A stretch of DNA of 64,000 nucleotides from the NCBI RefSeq assembly GCF_002858765.1, contig NZ_PJRP01000008.1, forward strand, positions 186,001 through 250,000, written 5' to 3'. The translations under genes and the position numbers were made by a program. The DNA is from Cupriavidus pauculus. Lineage in GTDB: Bacteria > Pseudomonadota > Gammaproteobacteria > Burkholderiales > Burkholderiaceae. A model generated the notes under the pieces. That model did no database searches. It had not been told where the DNA came from and saw only the letters and a list, made by a program, of their open reading frames with translations. Positions 42,383 to 50,992 of this stretch are shown piece by piece. The first letter of the stretch is position 1, and each line of letters starts with the position of its first letter.

Positions 42383-43210
42383 ATGGCCAACGTCATCGTC
42401 GTCATCGGCCCGGGCGCCATCGGCATGGCCATCGCACGGCGCGTCGGAGTGGGCCGGCACCTTCTGCTTGCCGACCTTCACCAGCAGAATGCCGATGCCG
42501 CCGCGAAAACCCTGGCTGAAGCGGGATATGACGTCTCGACCACGGTTGTCGATATCTCGTCGCGGGCCTCGATCGAGGCATTGGTCGCTCAGGCAACATC
42601 GCTTGGGCCGGTGAATGGCCTGATCCACGCGGCGGGCGTCTCCCCCTCGCAAGCGTCCCCCGAGACGATTCTGAAAGTCGACCTTTACGGTACGGCCGTC
42701 ATCCTGGAGACGTTCGGGACGGTCATCTCGGATGGGGGCTCGGGCGTCGTCATCGCGTCGCAGTCCGGTCACCGCCTGGCGCCGCTGCCCGAGGAACAAT
42801 GCCGTGCGCTCGCGACGACCCCGACCGAGGCGTTGTTGCGGCTTCCCATGCTGCAGGGCGACCAGGTCAAGGATTCGCTTCACGCCTACCAGCTTTCCAA
42901 GCGCGGGAACGCCCTGCGCGTCATGGCCGAATCGGTCCGTTGGGGCGCGCGCGGGGCGCGCCTGAATACCATCAGCCCCGGCATCATCATGACGCCATTG
43001 GCCAAGGACGAGCTTTCAGGGCCTCGTGGTGCGGGCTATCGGCGCATGATCGAAGGGAGCACCGCGAAACGACCGGGCACGCCCGATGAAGTGGCCAACG
43101 TGGCGGCGCTGTTAATGGGACCGGACGGCGGCTTTATCACGGGCAGCGATTTTCTGATGGACGGCGGCGTCACCGCCGCGTACTGGTTTGGGGATTTGGC
43201 GCCACGGTGA
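42383..43210 (+). CDS. Short-chain dehydrogenase/reductase
   Basis: A 275-residue SDR. The cofactor loop is VVIGPGAIGMAIARRVG (variant of TGxxxGxG, about 6-22). The NAG-like motif is IHAAGVS (about 80-86). The active site holds Tyr and Lys in YQLSKRGNALRVM (about 172-176). The Ser of the triad is in VIASQSGHRL. The product release loop is RLNTISPGIIMTPLAKDELS. The insert between Ser and Tyr is longer than usual. It follows the ADH gene by 20 bases, so the two are co-transcribed. Substrate unknown. Confidence 0.88.
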   Translation: MANVIVVIGPGAIGMAIARRVGVGRHLLLADLHQQNADAAAKTLAEAGYDVSTTVVDISSRASIEALVAQATSLGPVNGLIHAAGVSPSQASPETILKVDLYGTAVILETFGTVISDGGSGVVIASQSGHRLAPLPEEQCRALATTPTEALLRLPMLQGDQVKDSLHAYQLSKRGNALRVMAESVRWGARGARLNTISPGIIMTPLAKDELSGPRGAGYRRMIEGSTAKRPGTPDEVANVAALLMGPDGGFITGSDFLMDGGVTAAYWFGDLAPR

Positions 43211-43266
43211 TTGCCGCTGTTGCTATCCGGTACTATCACCGTCGACAACAAAAACGGAGACAAACC

Positions 43267-43929
43267 TTGGCACGCGTTCGCGTTAATGGCTTCACGATCT
43301 CGCTCGACGGATACGGCGCCGGCCCCGATCAGGACATCGACAATCCGCTGGGCGTGGGTGGGACGGCATTGCACCAGTGGCTGCTTCCCACACGCACCTT
43401 CCAGCGGTCCCTGTTTGGCAAGGACGGCGGTACGACCGGCATTGACGATGACTTCGCCGCCCGTGGGTTTCAGAATGTCGGGGCCTGGATTCTGGGGAGA
43501 AACATGTTCAGCCCCATTCGGGGGGAGTGGCCGGACGAAAACTGGAAAGGCTGGTGGGGCGATAATCCGCCGTATCACGTTCCCGTCTTTATCCTGACCC
43601 ATCACGCTCGCCCCTCCATCCAAATGGAAGGCGGGACGACATTCCATTTTGTGACGGGCGGCATTCGGGAGGCCCTCGACCGTGCACGCGAAGCCGCAGC
43701 CGGAATAGACGTGCGCATCGGTGGTGGCACCGACACCATCCGGCAGTATCTTCGCGAGGGCCTCGTCGATGAACTGCATATCGCTATCGCACCTGTCCTG
43801 CTGGGTCGGGGGGAATCGCTGTTCGGCGGGCTCGACCTGCGGGCGCTGGGATACCAGTGCGTGGAGTCCGTCGCCACGCAGAAGGCCACGCATGTCGTCC
43901 TGCGTCGTCAGGGCCACGCCATGCCTTGA
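43267..43929 (+). CDS. Dihydrofolate reductase/RibD C-terminal family protein
   Basis: A protein of about 220 residues of the DHFR-like family (RibD C-terminal domain). It starts (M)ARVRVNGFTISLDGYGAGPD, continues GAWILGRNMFSPIRGEWPDE and ends in the NADPH-binding stretch DVRIGGGTDTIRQYLREGLV, then LHIAIAPVLLGRGESLF. TTG 43267 is chosen because GGAG lies about 8 bases upstream and the family's N terminus begins there; an upstream start in the same frame would overlap the SDR gene end. These proteins are common beside stress or redox genes; the true substrate is unknown. Confidence 0.82.
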   Translation: MARVRVNGFTISLDGYGAGPDQDIDNPLGVGGTALHQWLLPTRTFQRSLFGKDGGTTGIDDDFAARGFQNVGAWILGRNMFSPIRGEWPDENWKGWWGDNPPYHVPVFILTHHARPSIQMEGGTTFHFVTGGIREALDRAREAAAGIDVRIGGGTDTIRQYLREGLVDELHIAIAPVLLGRGESLFGGLDLRALGYQCVESVATQKATHVVLRRQGHAMP

Positions 43930-43989
43930 CGATCTCCCACCCTTGCTTTCATTATCGGTATTCAGCGTTTGATAACGACACGGAATACC

Positions 43990-44904
43990 ATGCGTCTCGA
44001 GGATTTGAACTACTTTGTCGCCGTGGCCCAGGCAGGCCAGATAGCACGGGCGGCGGAGCAAATGGGACAAAGTCAGCCCGCGTTGACCAAGGCCATTCAG
44101 CGCCTGGAGCAACAACTGGGTATCCAGCTGTTTGTGCGATCGTCCCGGGGCATGGATCTGACCACCTCGGGTACGGTCTTTCTCGAACGCATTCTGAACG
44201 TCCGCAGTTCACTGCACGATGCGATCCGGGAAGCCAACGATCTTCACCTTGGCAAACTGGGCGTGGTTCGGGTGGGCGTACCGTCGTCGCTCGTCGGCTC
44301 GGTCTTCTCGGACGCCTTCGCAGACCTGATCCAACAGCGTCCGGCAGCGCGTGTACAAGTGACGATCGGCCTGAACGACCCGCTGGTGACTGGCTTGCGC
44401 CGCGGCGAGCTTGATCTGTGCATCGCCACGCTGCCACACAAGTCGGATGCCGAACTGAAACAGACACAGCTGTTCGACGACGATCTGGTCGTCGTGGCCC
44501 GTGACCAGCACCCGCTCCATGACAAACGGTCACTGCGCCTGGCACACCTTGGGGACTTTCCGTGGTTGCTGCCCAACGCCGACGTCATCGCCCGCAAGCT
44601 GGTCGATGCCTGCTTTACCGAGGCGGGCCTGCCGCCCCCGACTGTCGCGCTGGAAACGAACTCTTCGGCAGAAGGCCTGATGGCAGCGATTCGTAAAACC
44701 GACCTACTCACGGTGATTGGGCACGGCACGCTGGTGCAGTCCACGCGCGGATTGCGCGCGCTTGACATACCTGACCTCAGATGGTCGCGCAGCGTCGGCA
44801 TCCTGCGTCGCCAGGACGGCTACCATTCTCCGCTGGCGAACCGGCTGGTGGAAATACTCATCAAGCGGGCCGCTACGCTTCGCACCGCAAACAGCAAGGG
44901 TTGA
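43990..44904 (+). CDS. LysR-family regulator
   Basis: A 304-residue LysR protein. The helix-turn-helix is MRLEDLNYFVAVAQAGQIAR, SQPALTKAIQRLEQQLG (about 1-58), and the effector domain covers about 90-295. ATG 43990 begins the standard N terminus. It lies 60 bases after the DHFR-like gene in the same direction, as if it closes the ADH-SDR-DHFR operon, an unusual place because LysR genes are usually divergent from their targets. It converges with a Bug receptor gene 28 bases later. Confidence 0.87.
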   Translation: MRLEDLNYFVAVAQAGQIARAAEQMGQSQPALTKAIQRLEQQLGIQLFVRSSRGMDLTTSGTVFLERILNVRSSLHDAIREANDLHLGKLGVVRVGVPSSLVGSVFSDAFADLIQQRPAARVQVTIGLNDPLVTGLRRGELDLCIATLPHKSDAELKQTQLFDDDLVVVARDQHPLHDKRSLRLAHLGDFPWLLPNADVIARKLVDACFTEAGLPPPTVALETNSSAEGLMAAIRKTDLLTVIGHGTLVQSTRGLRALDIPDLRWSRSVGILRRQDGYHSPLANRLVEILIKRAATLRTANSKG

Positions 44905-44932
44905 GATCACCGGCGCTGTCCGCGGGTTGTCT

Positions 44933-45940
44933 TCAATCGCCGTAGACGCCGACACGCCGGACCAAATCCCCCCACGCGGCGGCCTCGCCCTGCATCTGGC
45001 GCGCGATGTCGTCCGGCGCCATGGGTTTCCAGCTTGACCAGACTTCCGCGCGCTTGCGGCGCCATTCGTCCGTGGCGCTTGTCCTGTCCATGGACTGGTT
45101 GATTCGCTGCACCACGTCGGGCGAAGTGCCGTGGCGCGCCATCAGGGCGGTCCAGCCCGTCCGGTCATAGCCCGAAAAGCCTTGCTCCTTGAACGTGGGC
45201 ACATCGGGCAGGTGCGGTGAGCGCTCATTGCCGGTCACCGCCAGGATCCTGACCTGCTGCTTCGCCAGAAGCGGGCGCAGATTCACGATGTCCAGCATCA
45301 TGAACGATATCTGCCCGCGCAGCAGATCCATCAGCCCTGCGCCGGCCCCCTTGTACGGGATATGCGTGGCTGCGAATCCGAAGTCGTTGGTCAGCTGAAA
45401 TCCATACAGGTGGGGAACGGTTCCGTTGCCGAGCGACGCGTAATTCAGCGCACCGCCCTGGCGACGTGCCCATGTCGTCCATTCGCGCAGCGTGCGGCTG
45501 GGGTTCGACGCAGGAATGGCCAGGCCGACCGGCGCGGAACCCGTCATGGCCACGGGTGTAAAGTCCGCCATGGGCCGATACGTCAGCTTGCGAAAATAGC
45601 TCTGCGTGATCGTGAAGTTCGCGCTGGCCAGCAGGAAGTCATAGCCTTCCGGCGGCGCCAGCAAGACGGACTGCGCGGCGATCTGGCCAGCGGCTCCCAC
45701 CTTGTTGTCGACGATCATCGGCACGTTGCCCAGCGCCGGCGAGAGCGACTTCAGGTACTCGCGCAACTGCAAGTCCACAGGGTCGCCGGCTCCCGACGCG
45801 GTCACAAACCGGATCGGCCGGGAAGGCCATTTGTCCGCCATCGCCGGGCCGGCGAGGGCCAGCGCCAGGGTGCCACCTGCCCGCACCAGAAACCGCCGTC
45901 TCGCCATGCACGTGCCATACGTCACCGATTGATTTCCCAC
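44933..45940 (-). CDS. Bug/TctC-family periplasmic solute receptor
   Basis: A 335-residue binding protein. The start is placed at GTG 45940 because AAGGAG lies 7 bases upstream; ATGs at 45967 and 45907 lack such a site. The signal region includes MARRRFLVRAGGTLALALAG, with two or three Arg before the hydrophobic core, possibly Tat. The mature start is DKWPSRPIRFVTASGAGDPV, then NVPMIVDNKVGAAGQIAAQS, YASLGNGTVPHLYGFQLTN and THIPYKGAGAGLMDLLRGQI. It lies 32 bases after the serine hydrolase gene and is probably co-transcribed. No TctA/TctB genes are near. Confidence 0.88.
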   Translation of the reverse strand: MGNQSVTYGTCMARRRFLVRAGGTLALALAGPAMADKWPSRPIRFVTASGAGDPVDLQLREYLKSLSPALGNVPMIVDNKVGAAGQIAAQSVLLAPPEGYDFLLASANFTITQSYFRKLTYRPMADFTPVAMTGSAPVGLAIPASNPSRTLREWTTWARRQGGALNYASLGNGTVPHLYGFQLTNDFGFAATHIPYKGAGAGLMDLLRGQISFMMLDIVNLRPLLAKQQVRILAVTGNERSPHLPDVPTFKEQGFSGYDRTGWTALMARHGTSPDVVQRINQSMDRTSATDEWRRKRAEVWSSWKPMAPDDIARQMQGEAAAWGDLVRRVGVYGD

Positions 45941-45972
45941 CGTCAAGCTCCTTCCGTCTTTCTGCATGTTAC

Positions 45973-47310
45973 TCAGCCCTGCCCGTCCGCCAGACTGCGG
46001 TGTATCGCCAATGCCGCCGCTATCAGCGCGGCAGATGCCTCCAGCGCGCGCGCGGGATGGTCCGATCGACGGATATCGGCTGCGCTCGTGGGTCGTGCCG
46101 CGTCGTCCGGGCTCGACGAAAACTTGACGACGACCAGTTCCTTGCGCGGATTGATGTAGATGCGCTGGCCAAACCGGCCGCTGGCCTCGACGCTGCCGTC
46201 CCCGTCGTTGCATTGAAACCAGTAGTGGCGATAGCCATAGCCGTCGCGCCCCGATACCAGGTTGCCATTGGCGAAGCGGGATTGGTTGTCGGCTGGCTGG
46301 AATGCGATGCGCGCGGCAGCGGGCGGCATCGGGCCTGAGGCGTCGCCATGCATGGCGCGGCGCACCGCCTCTGCAAAGCGCGCCGCGTCGCGCAGCGTGG
46401 AATTCAAGCCGCCACTTGCCATCTCGGTGCCCACTCTGTCCACGCTGGCGTAGGCGTCGTCATCGGCCAGCATCGACCAAAGCCGGTCCGTTACGAGTTG
46501 CGACCAGCGCTGGTTCGTCAGCCGGCGCAGCGCCCAGGCAATCGCCTCCGCCGAGCCATTCTGGTAATACCAGACGGGCGCGTCGCTGGCCGCGCCGGTG
46601 GCGTGTGCGATCTTCAGGAAATCGTAGATGTTGTCGGGCGCCCCGTCCTTTCGCGGGACGATACCGACGGCCGCAAACAATCCCAGGTCCGGCGGCAGCG
46701 CCGGCGGGTAACCAACTGGCACCTCCATGTCGAGGTTGCGCTGCACGGTGGCGTCGCCGAACGGATTTCCCTTCAGCTCCGGCACGTATTGGCACAGCGG
46801 TGCCTGCGGGTCGAGCCGGCCTTCGTCGATCAGCATCGCCGCCAGCAAGCCCGTCACAGATTTGGTCATCGACGCCCAGATATGGGGCTGGTGCCGATGG
46901 AAGTCCCCAAAGTACCTTTCGCAGACCACGGCGCCCCGATGCAATGCGATGAAGCCATCGGTGTGGGTGGCGCGAAGGTAGTCGTCCAGACGCAGGCGCT
47001 GGCCGGCCACGGTCAAGGCGATAGCGTCCAGGTCGGAGCCCGGCGCCCCCGGCAACGGCAGGGGCTGCACGGCATGCCGGATGCCTGTCGTGGGCGCCAA
47101 CTCCCGGGTATGGCTCAGGGTCCACCGCATGAACGGCGGACGCAATCCGCCGCCTCGCACCACCTGTTTGTCAGGGGGAGGCGGAAAACCCTTCATGACG
47201 CTGTCGTCCACATCCTGGGCGGGATGGGGTGCCGCGCCAGCCAGCGATGAGCCTGGCGGCATGGCGCGCAGCGCTGGCGCGAGGATAGCGAAAGGACGGC
47301 CGATCTTCAT
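45973..47310 (-). CDS. Beta-lactamase-fold serine hydrolase (NylB/EstB-like)
   Basis: A 445-residue protein of the class C beta-lactamase/6-aminohexanoate-dimer hydrolase family. The SxxK motif is HIWASMTKSVTGLLAAMLID (Ser about residue 147). The Tyr motif is VWYYQNGSAEAIAWALRRL (YxN-like, about 233-251). Its conserved start GFIALHRGAVVCERYFGDFH fits the family. The first 30 residues are hydrophobic and may be an export signal, though without a clean cut site. The downstream Bug receptor suggests that the hydrolysed product, or its precursor, is bound by that receptor. Substrates range from esters to small amides. Confidence 0.85.
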   Translation of the reverse strand: MKIGRPFAILAPALRAMPPGSSLAGAAPHPAQDVDDSVMKGFPPPPDKQVVRGGGLRPPFMRWTLSHTRELAPTTGIRHAVQPLPLPGAPGSDLDAIALTVAGQRLRLDDYLRATHTDGFIALHRGAVVCERYFGDFHRHQPHIWASMTKSVTGLLAAMLIDEGRLDPQAPLCQYVPELKGNPFGDATVQRNLDMEVPVGYPPALPPDLGLFAAVGIVPRKDGAPDNIYDFLKIAHATGAASDAPVWYYQNGSAEAIAWALRRLTNQRWSQLVTDRLWSMLADDDAYASVDRVGTEMASGGLNSTLRDAARFAEAVRRAMHGDASGPMPPAAARIAFQPADNQSRFANGNLVSGRDGYGYRHYWFQCNDGDGSVEASGRFGQRIYINPRKELVVVKFSSSPDDAARPTSAADIRRSDHPARALEASAALIAAALAIHRSLADGQG

Positions 47311-47667
47311 GATTTCTCTACCGGGGACGCGGGACATGGGCCATGGTGGCGTAGCGGACGGCGATTCGATATTCCGCAATGGAATGTATCCATGAATTAA
47401 TGGAAGCTCGGGGGCCTCGGGTGGGCGGACATCCGTCAGGAAGGCCAATGCCCGCCGAGCGTGCGCCAGCAGACAGATCGAAGCGTCAGGGTGGCATCCC
47501 ATGCAACGACACGCGCGATGGCCGCCTGACCGAACGCCCCGCGTCTGCCCGTGGCGCCGCAAGGGACGTGGATCCCTTGACCGACACGCCAGGCGCCAGC
47601 GCGAAACACGGGGCCGCCGGATTGCACACGCCGTGACATACCCATAACACATCGAGGAGGAGCAGAC
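47311..47667. other. Divergent intergenic region, hydrolase and porin
   Basis: A 357-base gap between the leftward hydrolase gene and the rightward porin gene. Short frames here show no ribosome site or recognisable protein. A GGAGGAG ribosome site at its right edge serves the porin. Promoters for both genes must lie here but none is obvious. Confidence 0.45.
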
Positions 47668-48849
47668 ATGAGACTGAGACTTCTTGCACTTGTGGCGTTG
47701 CAGGCCCTGGCTTGCCAGGCGCACGCGCAATCGAGCGTGACGCTCTATGGCGTGGTGGACGTCAACGTCGAATTCGTCAATCACCTTGGTGCGGTACCGG
47801 TGGCCGCAAACGGCTTCAACTCCGGCCCGTCGCACAATGTCGTGCGGATGGATTCGGGCGGCGTATCCGGGTCGCGCTGGGGGCTGCGGGGCACCGAGGC
47901 CCTGGGGATGGGCCTCAAGGCGGTGTTCGTGCTGGAAAGTGGCTTCAATGCGGACAATGGCACCTCTCAGCAAGGCGGACGGCTGTTTGGGCGCCAGGCC
48001 TTCGTGGGCCTGCAAAGCGAGTTTGGCCAGTTGTCGCTCGGCCGCCAGTACACGTCGATGTTCGAGTCGCTGGCGAACTTTGTGCCGGCCGCCTATGCCA
48101 CGCAATACGAGCCCGCCGTCGTGCTGGCCGGCGCCAATTTCCGCGAGGACAACACCGTCAAGTACACCGGCACTTTCGGCCCGGTCACGGCACTCGCGCA
48201 CTGGTCATTCGGTACCGGCCTGGCGCTGCCGCCGACGGTTGGGGCGCCGTTCATTCTCGGTGGCAATGGCGAAGTACCGGGCCAGTTCCGACGCGACACC
48301 GCCTACGGCGCATCGGTGATCTATGCCGCGGGGCCGGTCGGCCTGGTCGTCAGCTACGACCAGTTCAATCCAACCATCGCCCCTGTCGCGGCGCCGGCCA
48401 ACGCCGGCAGCGGTACGTTCAAGAAGGCGGCCGCGGGCGTCAGCTACGCGTTCGGCACCGCCAAGGTCATGGGCGGCTACCGCTGGGGCCAGAACAAGAA
48501 TCAGGTGGGTGCGGAATTCTTCCGTGACAACTTCTACTGGATCGGCGGGACTTATCAACTTACGCCGTCAATCGGGCTGATGCTCGAATACAACTACGAC
48601 GACGTCAAAAACCAGTTCGGCAATGCGAGCCAGCCCAATCCCTGGCAGATCGCGTTCATTTCAAACTACGCATTTTCCAAGCGCACGGACATTTACATCA
48701 GTGCGGCCTACGCGAAAAATGCGGGCCTCGGCCTGGAATCGGCGGCCATCTTCTATGCCAACAGTCTCTCGCTCGGCAACAGCTACGCCCTGGCGAACGG
48801 GCAGAGTTCCATGCTGGGCGTCGCATTGGGATTGCGCCACAAGTTCTAG
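47668..48849 (+). CDS. Outer-membrane porin (Burkholderiales general porin family)
   Basis: A 393-residue trimeric porin. A signal peptide (about 1-20, ending QAHA) precedes QSSVTLYGVVDVNVEFVNHL, the typical first strand. Other porin stretches are GSRWGLRGTEALGMGLKAVF (about 70-89), LFGRQAFVGLQSEFGQLSLG (about 108-127) and YTSMF. The chain ends in GLRHKF, with the terminal Phe needed for outer-membrane insertion. A strong ribosome site (GAGGAGGAG) suggests high expression. With the divergent hydrolase and Bug receptor it could form an uptake route for one nutrient; that link is inference. Confidence 0.92.
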   Translation: MRLRLLALVALQALACQAHAQSSVTLYGVVDVNVEFVNHLGAVPVAANGFNSGPSHNVVRMDSGGVSGSRWGLRGTEALGMGLKAVFVLESGFNADNGTSQQGGRLFGRQAFVGLQSEFGQLSLGRQYTSMFESLANFVPAAYATQYEPAVVLAGANFREDNTVKYTGTFGPVTALAHWSFGTGLALPPTVGAPFILGGNGEVPGQFRRDTAYGASVIYAAGPVGLVVSYDQFNPTIAPVAAPANAGSGTFKKAAAGVSYAFGTAKVMGGYRWGQNKNQVGAEFFRDNFYWIGGTYQLTPSIGLMLEYNYDDVKNQFGNASQPNPWQIAFISNYAFSKRTDIYISAAYAKNAGLGLESAAIFYANSLSLGNSYALANGQSSMLGVALGLRHKF

Positions 48850-48951
48850 ATGAAAGCTGCGCGGTCAGGCGTCTTCCGCACACCCAAATAGCGACTACTA
48901 TGAACGAGCGCAACGCTGCGTGGAGTAACGGCAACACTGATGGAGACCGCA

Positions 48952-49332
48952 ATGGCGAAAAGACTGAGCCGGCTCGCAGTGACGGCTACGGCACTCATGA
49001 CATTGGCACTGGCGACAGGCGCCCGCGCCGATGAAATCCCGCTGATTACCGGCAAGCAGTGGACGGACTCCACTGAACAGGCAAAGAAGGCCTATCTCGT
49101 TGGCATTGCCAACGTGGTCCAGGTCGATATCGCCTATCACGAAGGCAAGCCGCCGCCCGACACGCAGAGCATCGTGCCGCGCTTTGCAAGAGGGCTCAGG
49201 GGCCATTCGCTGGACTCCGTGCGCCAGGGCGTGGATCGCTGGTACGCGGCGCATCCTGACCAACTGCAGCGGCCGGTCATTGAAACGATCTGGTTCGAGA
49301 TGGTCGTACCCGGCCTGCAGACCAAGAAGTAA
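48952..49332 (+). CDS. Small exported protein, Rap1a/Tai-like
   Basis: A 126-residue protein. ATG 48952 has GGAG 6 bases upstream; an in-frame ATG at 48940 has none. The signal peptide is about 1-27 (ending ATGARA). The mature part, ITGKQWTDSTEQAKKAYLVG, then SIVPRFARGLRGHSLDSVRQ and IETIWFEMVVPGL, is a single helical domain resembling the Rap1a/Tai family, which includes immunity proteins of type VI effectors. There is no effector gene nearby, so immunity is not implied. It lies 9 bases ahead of the glycine-zipper lipoprotein gene. Confidence 0.68.
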   Translation: MAKRLSRLAVTATALMTLALATGARADEIPLITGKQWTDSTEQAKKAYLVGIANVVQVDIAYHEGKPPPDTQSIVPRFARGLRGHSLDSVRQGVDRWYAAHPDQLQRPVIETIWFEMVVPGLQTKK

Positions 49333-49341
49333 GGTGACGCC

Positions 49342-49572
49342 ATGAAACGACTCCAACTGGTGGGTGCGGTGCTGATCGCCGCCGGCGCTGCGGGATGCAC
49401 GAATATGACACCCCAGCAGCAAGGCACCGTCACCGGTGCCGGCATCGGCGCCGCAGCGGGTGCCGGCATCGCCGCCATCGCGGGCGGCAGCGGCTGGACG
49501 GGCGCGGCAATTGGCGCCGTGGCTGGCGGCGTAGCGGGCAACATCAAGGGCAAGCAACAGCAGCAGTGGTAA
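49342..49572 (+). CDS. Glycine-zipper lipoprotein
   Basis: A 76-residue lipoprotein with signal and lipobox VLIAAGAAGC (Cys about residue 19). A glycine-zipper membrane segment follows (GAGIGAAAGAGIAAIAGGSG, then GAAIGAVAGGVAGNIKG, about 33-69) and a Gln-rich tail. It is like YMGG/SlyB-type outer-membrane stress proteins. Nine bases separate it from the Rap1a-like gene, so they are one unit. Such proteins often respond to envelope stress; no specific role can be given. Confidence 0.78.
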   Translation: MKRLQLVGAVLIAAGAAGCTNMTPQQQGTVTGAGIGAAAGAGIAAIAGGSGWTGAAIGAVAGGVAGNIKGKQQQQW

Positions 49573-50044
49573 ATCGCTGTCGCCCCTAGGCGCCGATATC
49601 GTTCGGCGCCGATTCTGCATCCGATGGCCGCGCTGCCTGGCGCGTGCAGGAGGCCGTGCGAGGCGCTGCATGGCCATGCAGCGCCTCGCCAGGATGAATC
49701 GTCTTCCCCGGTGGCCACCCCCATCGACCTTTGCTCGCGCCACACGCGCACCCGCCCGTACTTGCCGTGGACGGCGCGCCGATCTACGCCTGCGCTACGC
49801 ATCCCCCATTCCACACTGGACCAAGGGCCACGCCGCCACCCGGCCAGCGTCTCCAATAGCCCTTTGGGCCAATTGAGCGCCACATCGAGACCGGCTAGCG
49901 TGGCAATTCGGAAATGGTGTGGCAATAGGTGCCTGCGTGGATCACGCATTCCCACACGCCAGGTTGACGACCACCGCAAGCAGAGCGAAGGCACGAACGA
50001 TGAAGGCGGTGCAAGAAGGTAGTCACGTTGATCGGGGCCAAGGC
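49573..50044. other. Intergenic region with hairpin and palindrome
   Basis: A 472-base stretch with no supported gene. It contains a hairpin just after the lipoprotein stop (GGCGCCGA 49589-49596, TCGGCGCC 49603-49610, 6-base loop, no T-run) that may end the upstream unit. It also holds the 32-bp palindrome listed separately. Confidence 0.5.
49658..49689. repeat. 32-bp perfect palindrome
   Basis: GCGAGGCGCTGCATGG (49658-49673) is followed directly by its exact reverse complement (49674-49689), with no loop. It differs in sequence from the CCCCTCTCCC palindromes elsewhere. It could be a site for a dimeric protein or a cruciform-forming repeat. Confidence 0.75.
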
Positions 50045-50893
50045 ATGACGCATCCTCCAGGGCTCGGCAGGCAGCATCTCTGCGTCGCCATTCTCCTTGC
50101 CATCGCTACCGGCTCGGGACATGCCGAGTCGCCAGATGCGAACGGCTGGAAATTTGCGATTGCACCGTACCTCTGGCTACCCAACGTCAGCGGGGCCTTC
50201 AGCTTCTCCGGCAACGCATCGACCGGCGGTGGCAGGCTTGACATGGGAACCGGGCCCGACAGCTATCTCCAGAACCTGCAGTTCCTTTTCATGATGCAGG
50301 CCGAGGCCCGCAAGGGAGACTGGGCGATCATCGCCGATGCGGCCTACCTTGACTTCAGCAACCAGAACACCACCCTCAACACCGTCGGCACCGGCGGTGG
50401 CGCCGTTGCCATCCCGCGCGAACTGGCGACCAATACCGGCAGCAGCCTGAGCGGCGGGGTGTTCGGACTCGCCGCAGCCTACACGGCGTTGCGCGCCGCA
50501 TGGGGCACGGTCGAGCCCCTCGGCGGGGTTCGATACCTGAACCTCAGTGCCAGCGCAAACTGGACGCTCTCCTCCACGTTCGTCCAGCAAGGCGCCACGC
50601 TGGCAACGCAGGGAAGCGTGGCCCAGACCGCGAATATCGTTGACGGAATCATTGGTGTCCGCGGGCGGATACGGCTTGGCAACAACGAGCGCTGGTATCT
50701 GCCGTATTACCTCGACGTCGGCACCGGCGCTTCCAGATATACCGTGCAGGCGTTCGGCGGGGCCGCCTATGCGGCATCGTGGGGGGACGTGCAACTGACC
50801 TATCGCTACCTGACCTACCAGCTCGGTGGTAGTGATCTCGTGCAAAGGCTTACGCTGAAGGGGCCCATGCTGAGTGTGGCGTTCCGCTTCTGA
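50045..50893 (+). CDS. Outer-membrane beta-barrel protein, unknown role
   Basis: A 282-residue exported protein. The signal (CVAILLAIATGSGHA) ends near residue 27, followed by NGWKFAIAPYLWLPNVSGAF, alternating strands, and the end LTLKGPMLSVAFRF with terminal Phe, as in outer-membrane barrels. The middle (EARKGDWAIIADAAYLDFSN, YTALRAAWGTVEPLGGVRYL) repeats short amphipathic strands. The start is uncertain: ATG 50045 is close to the signal, while ATG 50000 would add 15 residues. It is followed by a strong terminator. It resembles conserved hypothetical barrel proteins. Confidence 0.75.
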   Translation: MTHPPGLGRQHLCVAILLAIATGSGHAESPDANGWKFAIAPYLWLPNVSGAFSFSGNASTGGGRLDMGTGPDSYLQNLQFLFMMQAEARKGDWAIIADAAYLDFSNQNTTLNTVGTGGGAVAIPRELATNTGSSLSGGVFGLAAAYTALRAAWGTVEPLGGVRYLNLSASANWTLSSTFVQQGATLATQGSVAQTANIVDGIIGVRGRIRLGNNERWYLPYYLDVGTGASRYTVQAFGGAAYAASWGDVQLTYRYLTYQLGGSDLVQRLTLKGPMLSVAFRF

Positions 50894-50925
50894 ATTCCCG
50901 CGATGCCATAACCTGCCTCCCAAAG

Positions 50926-50967
50926 AAAAACCGCCCGATGGCGCAAACCATCGGGCGGTTTTTTTTT
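50926..50967. terminator. Bidirectional Rho-independent terminator
   Basis: A 16-bp stem: AAAAACCGCCCGATGG (50926-50941) with CCATCGGGCGGTTTTT (50948-50963), loop CGCAAA, and a T-run to 50967. The A-run on the left lets it act in both directions. It separates the converging barrel-protein and TetR genes. Confidence 0.9.
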
Positions 50968-50992
50968 CAGCGACTTGGTGCAAGTCTGGGGC

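Noticed and set aside
47379..47636. An 85-codon frame between hydrolase and porin genes
   Set aside because: No ribosome site, no hydrophobic or conserved segment, and low-complexity translation.
48952..49332. Rap1a/Tai-like protein as part of a type VI effector-immunity pair
   Set aside because: No effector, VgrG, Hcp or PAAR gene is adjacent; the neighbour is a glycine-zipper lipoprotein.
49624..50022. A 132-codon frame after the glycine-zipper lipoprotein
   Set aside because: Runs through the 32-bp palindrome, is Arg/Pro/Ser-rich and has no start signal; treated as non-coding.
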